This document shows, piece by piece, positions 1 through 5,058 of a stretch of DNA of 5,058 nt (positions are counted from its first letter, which is position 1; the number at the start of each line of letters is the position of its first letter). The notes under the pieces were generated by a model. That model saw only the letters and a program-made list of their open reading frames with translations, was not told where the DNA came from and did no database searches. The stretch is from Gemmatimonadaceae bacterium. GTDB taxonomy: Bacteria > Gemmatimonadota > Gemmatimonadetes > Gemmatimonadales > Gemmatimonadaceae. Location of the stretch: the NCBI GenBank assembly GCA_014378185.1, contig JACMOE010000701.1, forward strand, positions 1 through 5,058, in the 5' to 3' direction. Position numbers and translations under genes: made by a program.

Positions 1-491
1 CCGCGCCCGTCACCCGCGCCTTTCGCGACGCGTTCGAACAGGAATTCACCCGTCGGCAGGCGGGTCCCGCCGTCGTCGCGCTGCGCGACGAACTGGCTCG
101 GTCAGGCCTCAGGGAACGTGACCCCGACGCATACCGGCAGCGGCTGTTCGAGGTGAGCGTCGCGGGATACTTTGCCGATCCACATCGTGCCCGCGACCTC
201 ACGCCGTTTCGCGTGACGGGTCGCGTGCAGCAGTCCATCTGGAGCTCCCTGGGCGACTACGACCTCGTGCCCGCCCTCCGTGACCTCCGCCTGCCGGCAT
301 TCGTCGTCCATGGCCGACAGGACCCGATTCCCCTGGCATCGTCTGAAGCAGTGGCCCAGGCGCTCGGCGCCAAACTCCTGGTGCTGGAAGATTGCGGGCA
401 CGTACCGTACGTTGAACAAGCCGCAGAGCTGTTCCCGCCGCTGCTCGCATTCCTGAAGCATCCCGATGGTTCCCCTCCAGTCGACAACTAG
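1..491 (+). CDS. Alpha/beta fold hydrolase, S33 (proline iminopeptidase-like), C-terminal part
   Basis: The frame is open from the left edge (first whole codon at 3) to TAG at 489-491, giving 162 visible residues; the N-terminus, with the nucleophile elbow and oxyanion loop, lies outside the window. Visible residues 1-80 are helix-rich and look like the cap/lid of S33-type hydrolases (around YFADP, then LTPFRVTGRVQQSIW). Next comes the canonical end of the core: a strand leading into HGRQDPIP, whose Asp (fragment residue 107, codon 321-323) fits the acid of the Ser-Asp-His triad, then LEDCGHVPYVE, whose His (fragment residue 133, codon 399-401) fits the catalytic base. Two of three triad members are therefore present. 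The fold is clear; the substrate is not. Proline iminopeptidase-like peptidase, esterase or lactonase are all possible, because the nucleophile and most of the substrate pocket cannot be seen. The internal GTG at 153 is not the start, since homologous cap sequence continues upstream of it. The next gene starts 5 bp after the stop. Confidence 0.9.
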   Translation, partial: APVTRAFRDAFEQEFTRRQAGPAVVALRDELARSGLRERDPDAYRQRLFEVSVAGYFADPHRARDLTPFRVTGRVQQSIWSSLGDYDLVPALRDLRLPAFVVHGRQDPIPLASSEAVAQALGAKLLVLEDCGHVPYVEQAAELFPPLLAFLKHPDGSPPVDN

Positions 492-496
492 GCGCC

Positions 497-946
497 GTGG
501 CCGACGAGTCCATACAACCACACATCACCACGCTCGACTACGACGGCAGGCGGTTCAACGTCAGCTGTCGCATCGTGTTCGACGGTATCGAGTACGTGGG
601 CCGACTGTGGTTCGCGGACGAGACGTGGGACGACGTGGGCTTGCCGGATCGCGGCGCCCTGCCTGGCCGCACGCGCGAGGAAGCACTCGCGCTGGCACGG
701 CGGCTCACGCCACAGGACATCCTCCTCCGCTACCGCCGCGCCCTTGCCGAGAAGCGACGGTTCGTGGGGCTGCGACGTGCCACGGACGAGATCCTGAGCA
801 AGATCCGCTACCTGAACCAGGTAGCCATCAGCATGCGCGCCGGCTTGCTCGATTCCGACGGCGCAGCCGCAGAGATCGACCTCACCGAGCGGCAACTGCA
901 CGACATCATCGAGAAGCTGCGCGCGTTCGCGGGTATCGAAGCCTGA
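497..946 (+). CDS. Conserved-looking protein of unknown function, 149 aa
   Basis: I do not recognise a named family. The GTG start at 497 is chosen because it lies 5 bp after the hydrolase stop and no other plausible start precedes the well-structured N-terminus; only a weak AGG precedes it. The stop is TGA at 944-946. Residues 1-45 look like a small antiparallel beta unit (HITTLDYDGRRFNVSCRIVF, then a turn and YVGRLWFADE). Residues 58-85 (RTREEALALARRLTPQDILL) form a helical segment. A basic stretch RYRRALAEKRRF follows, and residues 94-149 are amphipathic helices ending in TERQLHDIIEKLRAFAG, which could form a short coiled coil or helical hairpin. There is no signal peptide, membrane segment, metal-binding motif or nucleotide-binding motif, so it should be a soluble cytoplasmic protein. 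Placement just before the repair genes hints at, but does not show, a nucleic-acid role. Base composition matches the neighbours, supporting a real gene. Confidence 0.85.
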   Translation: MADESIQPHITTLDYDGRRFNVSCRIVFDGIEYVGRLWFADETWDDVGLPDRGALPGRTREEALALARRLTPQDILLRYRRALAEKRRFVGLRRATDEILSKIRYLNQVAISMRAGLLDSDGAAAEIDLTERQLHDIIEKLRAFAGIEA

Positions 947-976
947 CCTGACAGGCGCTTCGGCACTGCCCGCTGA

Positions 977-2713
977 ATGGACCCTCGCACCGCCGCACAC
1001 ACGCTCACCCGCATCGCCGCGTTTCTCGAGCTACGCGGCGAGAGCACGTTCAAGTGCCGCGCATACGAACAGGCGGCGCGATCGCTCGTCGCGCTCGATA
1101 CCGACGACCTGGGCGCACTGGATCGCGACGGAGCGCTGGCGCGCACCCCCGGGCTCGGCAAGGCCACGCTGTCCGTCGTGCGCGACCTCATCGAGACGGG
1201 TGAGTCGCGTTACCTGGCCGAACTGCAGGCCGGCCTGCCGCCCGGCATGACTGACCTGCTCAGGGTACCGGGCCTCGCCATCTCGAAGGTGCACCTGCTG
1301 CATGAGCAACTCGGCATCGATTCAGTGGATGCCCTGGAGGCGGCTGCTCGTGACGGCCGCCTCGCCAGCGTAAAGGGCTTCGGAGCAAAAACAGCGGCCA
1401 GGATCCTCCGCGGCATCGAGATCTTCCGTGCGTCCGGCACGCTCTCGCTGTACCACCGCGGCGCACAGCAGGCACACACGCTGCTGGCTGCCGTGCAGGC
1501 ACACCCCGATGTGCGGCGTGCGGAAATCGCTGGTGCCGTGCGGCGCCATTGCGAGACGGTGGGGGCTGCGGAAATCGTCGCGGCGTGCAGCGGCGATCCG
1601 CATGCCGTCGCCGCCTCCTTTGCGCGGGCGCCCGGCGTGCGAACCGTGACTCTCGAGGACACGGCGTCCCCGAGTATCACCTTCATGGACGGCGCACAGC
1701 TCAACCTGCACTGCGTGCATGATGCCGACTTCGCGGTCGCACTGTGGCGCCACACGGGGTCCGCCACGCATGTGGACACCATGCGCGCACTCCTCGCTCG
1801 CGAGGGCATCACGCTTCACGCCGACGCCGTGCGGGATTCGCGCGGTGGTTCGCTCGGCATCGCCACCGAGGCGGCACTCTACCATCTGGTAAACCTCCCC
1901 TTCATTCACCCGGAGATGCGCGAGGAGGGCAACGAGTTCCTGCTTGCCGTTGCCGGAAAGTTGCCCACACTGTTGGAGGTTCATGACATTCGGGGCGCGC
2001 TGCACTGCCACACGACCTGGTCCGACGGCAAGGCGTCCATTGCCGAGATGGCCGAGGCGGCGCGGGTGCGCGGGTGGAGCTACATCGGCATCACGGATCA
2101 CTCGCAGGCCGCGTTCTACGCGGGAGGCCTGACGCGCGATCGCGTGCTCCAGCAGCACGACGAGATCGATGCACTCAACGCGGCGGCGCCCGGAGTGCGC
2201 ATTCTCAAGGGCATCGAGGCCGACATTCTCGCCGACGGCGCGCTGGACTACGACGCTGACCTGCTGGACCGCTTCGATTTCGTCGTCGGGTCGGTACATT
2301 CCCGGTTCGCCATGGATCGACAGCGCATGACCGAGCGCGTTCTGCGTGCGCTGGACGATCCATACCTCACGGTGCTCGGCCATCCCACTGGCCGGCTGCT
2401 ACTCTCGCGAGACCCCTATCCCATCGACATGGACGCAGTGCTCGAGAAGGCTGGCGCCGTCCGCGTTGCGGTGGAGCTGAATGCCGATCCCAAGCGGCTG
2501 GATCTCGACTGGCGGCTGTTGTCCCGCGCCAAGGCACTCGGTGTGGCCATCGAGATCGGCCCGGATGCCCATTCCACCATGGGTCTGGACAACATGACCA
2601 TCGGCGTCGGCATGGCGCGCAAGGCCGGCATCGAAGCTGGCGACGTGCTGAACGCCCGCAGCGTGGACGAGGTGCTCGCCTTCGCGCGCGCACGTCGCGC
2701 GGCCCAGCATTGA
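977..2713 (+). CDS. polX: PolX-type protein: intact HhH and PHP nuclease domains, inactivated polymerase palm
   Basis: The 578 residues match the usual bacterial PolX length and order. Residues 1-75 are the Pol beta-type 8-kDa DNA-binding domain. Helix-hairpin-helix elements lie at about 56-76 (TPGLGKAT), 94-114 (RVPGLAISK) and 131-150 (VKGFGAKTA). The palm is about 151-250 and the thumb about 250-320. The C-terminal PHP domain is about 337-578, with all nine expected metal ligands: His343, His345, Asp350, His375, Glu414, His441, His469, Asp530 and His532. In characterised bacterial PolX the PHP domain supplies Mn-dependent 3'-5' exonuclease and AP-endonuclease activity for base excision and end repair. 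The palm here lacks the metal-binding carboxylates: GDxD reads GAAE (Ala197, Glu199) and the third Asp is Asn243, so gap-filling synthesis is unlikely. The ATG at 977 gives the family's usual N-terminus (about 20 residues before the FK-RAY motif); no Shine-Dalgarno is evident. The stop overlaps nth. Automated annotation would probably call this DNA polymerase/3'-5' exonuclease PolX. Confidence 0.95.
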   Translation: MDPRTAAHTLTRIAAFLELRGESTFKCRAYEQAARSLVALDTDDLGALDRDGALARTPGLGKATLSVVRDLIETGESRYLAELQAGLPPGMTDLLRVPGLAISKVHLLHEQLGIDSVDALEAAARDGRLASVKGFGAKTAARILRGIEIFRASGTLSLYHRGAQQAHTLLAAVQAHPDVRRAEIAGAVRRHCETVGAAEIVAACSGDPHAVAASFARAPGVRTVTLEDTASPSITFMDGAQLNLHCVHDADFAVALWRHTGSATHVDTMRALLAREGITLHADAVRDSRGGSLGIATEAALYHLVNLPFIHPEMREEGNEFLLAVAGKLPTLLEVHDIRGALHCHTTWSDGKASIAEMAEAARVRGWSYIGITDHSQAAFYAGGLTRDRVLQQHDEIDALNAAAPGVRILKGIEADILADGALDYDADLLDRFDFVVGSVHSRFAMDRQRMTERVLRALDDPYLTVLGHPTGRLLLSRDPYPIDMDAVLEKAGAVRVAVELNADPKRLDLDWRLLSRAKALGVAIEIGPDAHSTMGLDNMTIGVGMARKAGIEAGDVLNARSVDEVLAFARARRAAQH

Positions 2714-2715
2714 TG
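2711..2715 (+). other. TGATG stop/start overlap between polX and nth
   Basis: The polX stop TGA (2711-2713) shares its last A with the ATG of nth (2713-2715). No Shine-Dalgarno-like sequence lies in the 20 bases upstream, so nth translation probably depends on ribosomes terminating on polX (termination-reinitiation). A TTG at 2710-2712 directly precedes this ATG in frame and would add one Met; the ATG is preferred because it is the stronger codon and gives the classical overlap. The coupling is inferred from sequence layout, not demonstrated. Confidence 0.75.
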
Positions 2716-3393
2716 CCGGCGAAAAAGGCCCTTTCGCGCAAGCGAGCCCGCCCTCGCGGCGCGGCACTGAAGGCGCATGCACGCACGATCCTCGACCGCC
2801 TCCTCGAGGCGTACCCCGACGCGCACTGCGCGCTCGACTTCAGCAACGCGTTCGAGCTGCTGGGCGCCACCATCCTCAGCGCGCAGTGTACCGACAAGCG
2901 GGTGAACCTGGTGACACCGGCGCTCTTTGCACGCTATCCCGACGCTGCCGCGCTCGCTGATGCGGACCAGGCTGACGTCGAAGACCTCATCAGGACCACC
3001 GGTTTTTTTCGCAACAAGGCGAAAAGCCTCATCGGCATGGCGGCCGGGCTCGTGAACCACCATGGCGGAAATGTCCCCGCGGACATGCAGGCTCTTGTGC
3101 GCCTTCCCGGTGTGGGACGCAAGACGGCGAACGTCATCCTGGGCAATGCCTTCGGCCGAAACGACGGCATCGTGGTGGATACGCACGTCACGCGCGTCAG
3201 CAACAGGCTCGGGCTTGTCACCGGCACGGATGCGGTGAAGATCGAGCAGGTACTCATCCCGTTGTTTCCGCAGGAACGCTGGACCATCATCTCGCATCTC
3301 TTCATCGAGCATGGCCGCCAGGTCTGTCACGCGCGCACGCCGCGGTGCGGCGAGTGCGTGCTCGCCGACATCTGTCCCTCCGCGCTCGTCTGA
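2713..3393 (+). CDS. nth: Endonuclease III (DNA glycosylase/AP lyase)
   Basis: This 226-residue protein removes oxidised pyrimidines (thymine glycol and related lesions) and cleaves the abasic site by beta-elimination, the entry step of base excision repair in the nucleoid. The signature is complete: LLGATILSAQCTDKRVN at 49-65; the helix-hairpin-helix LPGVGRKTAN at 131-140 with the catalytic Lys137 (E. coli Lys120); the VDTHVTR segment with catalytic Asp156 (E. coli Asp138); and a C-terminal 4Fe-4S loop with Cys205, Cys212, Cys215 and Cys221 spaced C-x6-C-x2-C-x5-C, as in E. coli. It is about 15 residues longer than E. coli Nth because of a basic N-terminal extension (KKALSRKRARPRG), which may add DNA affinity. 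The nearest alternative, MutY, is excluded by length and by the Lys in the HhH loop. Its ATG overlaps the polX stop, so the two are probably co-translated. A run of seven T at 3003-3009 encodes Phe-Phe within the gene. Confidence 0.97.
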   Translation: MPAKKALSRKRARPRGAALKAHARTILDRLLEAYPDAHCALDFSNAFELLGATILSAQCTDKRVNLVTPALFARYPDAAALADADQADVEDLIRTTGFFRNKAKSLIGMAAGLVNHHGGNVPADMQALVRLPGVGRKTANVILGNAFGRNDGIVVDTHVTRVSNRLGLVTGTDAVKIEQVLIPLFPQERWTIISHLFIEHGRQVCHARTPRCGECVLADICPSALV

Positions 3394-3414
3394 GCGCCAC
3401 TCCTTCTCCGACGA

Positions 3415-3912
3415 ATGAATCGACGTTTTCTGGCTTCCCTCGCCCCCGCAGCAGTGCTCGCGCTCGCCATGGCCTGCGCGCGCAATCCCGATCCCGATAC
3501 CGAGCCGGACATGGTCCCGGAAACGCCCGTGCGCATCGCGCCACCCGTGGGTGCCGTGAAGCCCGGCGACTGTCCGGAAGCCATGCGTCGAGCGCTCGCC
3601 AAGCCCGATCTCGAGGTGGATCGCCTCGCGACGCCGCGCGCCAGCGTGCCGTCCGCGGTCACCGGCAAGGCGATGCCGGCCGCAGTCCGCCGCGCGAAGT
3701 ACAACGAAGTCCGCGTCACGGTGCTGATCGACACGCTCGGCAAGGCCAACATGAGCACCTTCAAGGTGATCAAGTCCACGCATCCATGGCTCGCGAGCAG
3801 CATGAAGACGGCGGTGGCGAAGTGGAGCTTCGAACCGGCGCAGTTGGCCGGCTGCAAGGTTCCCCGGGTGTGGCTTGGAGCCATTACCTCGGGGAAGGCT
3901 CCCGCGCAGTAA
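3415..3912 (+). CDS. Predicted lipoprotein with TonB C-terminal-like domain
   Basis: The 165-residue protein starts at ATG 3415, 21 bp after nth. The N-terminus is a signal sequence: MNRRF, then a hydrophobic Ala/Leu core (6-20), ending LALAMAC, where Cys21 fits a lipoprotein lipidation site (Ala at -3 is acceptable, not ideal). A Pro/Asp-rich mature N-terminus (24-50) suggests a flexible linker. Residues about 96-160 resemble the TonB/TolA C-terminal fold: YNEVRVTVLIDTLGKANMST, then FKVIKSTHPWLASSMKTAV, WSFEPA and a final strand KVPRVWLGAI. TonB couples inner-membrane proton-motive force to outer-membrane receptors, but this protein has a lipid anchor instead of the usual N-terminal transmembrane helix and lacks a long Pro-rich spacer, so classical energy transduction is doubtful; a periplasmic or outer-membrane adaptor is more likely. 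Cys53 and Cys147 could form a disulphide. No relation to the repair genes is obvious beyond adjacency, and no promoter is visible in the gap. Confidence 0.85.
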   Translation: MNRRFLASLAPAAVLALAMACARNPDPDTEPDMVPETPVRIAPPVGAVKPGDCPEAMRRALAKPDLEVDRLATPRASVPSAVTGKAMPAAVRRAKYNEVRVTVLIDTLGKANMSTFKVIKSTHPWLASSMKTAVAKWSFEPAQLAGCKVPRVWLGAITSGKAPAQ

Positions 3913-3916
3913 CCGT

Positions 3917-3931
3917 CCGTCAGTCCGACGG
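3917..3931. terminator. Weak hairpin between convergent genes
   Basis: In the 30-bp gap between the lipoprotein stop and the metallopeptidase stop, CCGTC (3917-3921) can pair with GACGG (3927-3931) around a 5-base loop. The stem is only 5 bp and there is no T run on either side, so it does not qualify as a standard intrinsic terminator. It is simply the only inverted repeat in the place where one bidirectional terminator would be expected; Rho-dependent termination is equally possible. Confidence 0.25.
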
Positions 3932-3942
3932 TGTGAACGACG

Positions 3943-5058
3943 TCATTGTATGCGAAGCACCGCGATGCCGATGTTCGTTCCTGCAGGCAACGCCGCGCCT
4001 CCCATGGCGTGGAGATCGAGCACCTGTGTCCCCGACGGGCTGCCCGCGCCGAGCTTCACCAGCATCGCCCCACCACCCCTGAGCGTGGCCGACGCCTGGA
4101 ATGCCGTGCCGAAATTTGCCTGCCGTAGGGCAAGAGGAGATGCCGGCGGCGGGTTGGTGACGTCGCGGTTATAACCGGCGTATACGGCCGGGATATCCCA
4201 GCTCGCCTCCGTGAAGGGCGCCGACACGCCCGCCAGCTCGTCCGTCGCGAGCATGAGCGAGAACTGCGACAGCAGTTCCGGCCACGTCTTGCCACTCGGT
4301 GTCGTCACGTTCACGACGCCGCTCGTGGTGACACTCTGCACGATGCCGCGAAGAAAGTTGCCCTCGTTCGCGCCGCCATAGGTGTCGGTGAGCCAGCGCA
4401 CGAACATCCATGAGCTGCCGTAGATGTCGTTGTCGTCCGTGCCACTCAGGATCGTCTTCCGCTCGAAGTTCTGGAGAAAGTCGGACAGGAACAGGAAGTG
4501 GTTTCCCATCACGAAGTTGCCTTGCCCACAGGCTGGCGTTCCGGGTCGCACCTCGCACTCCAGCACGCCCGTGTAGCCGGCGTTGGTGCGCCAGCCGTTG
4601 CCGTGAATCGCGCGGCCATACAGCTCGCTGGCCACCTGTGCCGTGGCCTCCTCCAGCCACACCTCTTCATTCACCGCGGGGCGTGGATCGGCAAAGCGCT
4701 CGGCGAATGCGGTGATGTGTTTCGACTCATGGATCAGCGTACTCGGCATGTTCCGGCGCCATTGCGGCCGCCCGTTCAGCGACGTGCTCGTGGGCGACGT
4801 ATCCATGACCACGCGGGCGTAGAAAATCTCCGCCTGGTTGCTCGCGTTCACCTGCGGCGCGTCCGTGGGGCGGTACAGGTCGCACGACTGGACGAAGCCG
4901 AGCAGGTTGCTGCCCGCGCTGTTCACCTTCGGCGTGAACATCATGATGATCCGGCCGTTGTGGTCCGTCGAGTCATCCCACGCGAGCGGATTGCCGAAGT
5001 TCAGCAGCAGTGGATACGAGACGGTCTCGAACTCCTGCGCGAGCGCGATCATGTCCGC
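3943..5058 (-). CDS. HExxH metallopeptidase, hyicolysin (M30)-like, N-terminus cut by window
   Basis: The minus-strand frame is open from the right edge to TGA at 3945-3943. An ATG lies at 5052-5050, but the frame continues beyond it and the protein enters in mid-domain, so the true start is probably outside the window. Numbering from that Met (369 residues): IHESKH has the zinc motif His108-Glu109-x-x-His112; WLEEATAQVASELYG supplies Glu134/Glu135, the latter a good candidate third zinc ligand 23 residues on, as in gluzincins; and YGSSWMFVRWLTDTYG (211-225) matches the segment that follows in hyicolysin-type peptidases. An NGRIIMMFTPKVN strand precedes the motif, again as in M30. The Asn/Thr/Ser-rich C-terminal 70 residues (about 300-369) look like a beta-rich appendage. 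Cys57, Cys166 and Cys175 could form disulphides in an exported protein. A signal or lipoprotein peptide is expected upstream but cannot be seen. It probably degrades extracellular protein. The family call is by motif only, so another gluzincin family is possible. Confidence 0.85.
   Translation of the reverse strand, partial: ADMIALAQEFETVSYPLLLNFGNPLAWDDSTDHNGRIIMMFTPKVNSAGSNLLGFVQSCDLYRPTDAPQVNASNQAEIFYARVVMDTSPTSTSLNGRPQWRRNMPSTLIHESKHITAFAERFADPRPAVNEEVWLEEATAQVASELYGRAIHGNGWRTNAGYTGVLECEVRPGTPACGQGNFVMGNHFLFLSDFLQNFERKTILSGTDDNDIYGSSWMFVRWLTDTYGGANEGNFLRGIVQSVTTSGVVNVTTPSGKTWPELLSQFSLMLATDELAGVSAPFTEASWDIPAVYAGYNRDVTNPPPASPLALRQANFGTAFQASATLRGGGAMLVKLGAGSPSGTQVLDLHAMGGAALPAGTNIGIAVLRIQ

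Noticed and set aside
153..491. GTG at 153 as the start of a separate 112-residue protein
   Set aside because: The frame is open to the window edge and the upstream residues continue the hydrolase cap domain, so this is an internal codon of a truncated gene.
947..976. Possible promoter or terminator between the unknown protein and polX
   Set aside because: The 30 bases contain no convincing -35/-10 pair, no stable hairpin with a T run, and no repeat.
1322..2383. Minus-strand open frame of 353 codons inside polX
   Set aside because: It overlaps conserved PolX palm and PHP sequence, has no motif of its own, and has the low-complexity composition of an antisense GC-rich frame.
3003..3009. Run of seven T in nth, in the frame arrangement T-TTT-TTT of a -1 slippery heptamer
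   Set aside because: It encodes the FF of a conserved Nth segment (TGFFRNKAK). No strong downstream structure or meaningful -1 product was seen, and that frame is open only as other high-GC shadow frames are. At most it is a mutation-prone homopolymer.
2416..3783. Long minus-strand open frame (455 codons) opposite polX, nth and the lipoprotein gene
   Set aside because: It lies antisense to three well-supported genes. Its product is rich in Arg, His and Ala with no recognisable domain, as expected for the shadow frame of high-GC genes.
3875..4174. Plus-strand frame of 99 codons spanning the convergent junction
   Set aside because: It overlaps the lipoprotein end and runs antisense to the metallopeptidase C-terminus. 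It has no start context and no recognisable domain.

Overview
This is a GC-rich, gene-dense bacterial chromosomal segment. Its very high GC at third codon positions, the single-Cys-anchored TonB-C-type lipoprotein and the overall style of the proteins fit Gemmatimonadota (a Gemmatimonas-like organism). That placement is an impression from protein style, not a search result.

Layout. Four genes run left to right in a tight tandem array (1-3912): the C-terminal part of an alpha/beta hydrolase cut by the window edge; a 149-residue protein of unknown function; a PolX-type protein with a PHP nuclease domain; endonuclease III (nth); and a small predicted lipoprotein with a TonB C-terminal-like domain (that is, the hydrolase fragment plus four complete genes). 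Gaps are 5 bp, 30 bp, a 1-base stop/start overlap, and 21 bp, so they could form one transcription unit. A fifth complete-looking reading frame on the minus strand (5058-3943) converges on them. It is a secreted-type HExxH metallopeptidase resembling hyicolysin (M30), with its N-terminus beyond the right edge. The convergent gap is only 30 bp.

Function. The core is a base-excision-repair pair. Nth excises oxidised pyrimidines and cleaves the abasic strand. The translationally linked PolX has an intact PHP nuclease domain that in characterised bacterial PolX proteins gives 3'-5' exonuclease and AP-endonuclease activity.

Main observation. The polymerase half of this PolX appears catalytically dead. 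By eye-alignment with Pol beta and bacterial PolX, all three palm carboxylates are replaced (Ala197, Glu199, Asn243), as are the nucleotide-phosphate Ser and several dNTP-pocket residues. The helix-hairpin-helix DNA-binding repeats and all nine PHP metal ligands are preserved. This suggests a PolX converted into a DNA-guided end-processing nuclease working beside Nth. No mobile element, RNA gene, CRISPR array or clear promoter was seen. Apart from the PolX observation the window looks like ordinary core genome.
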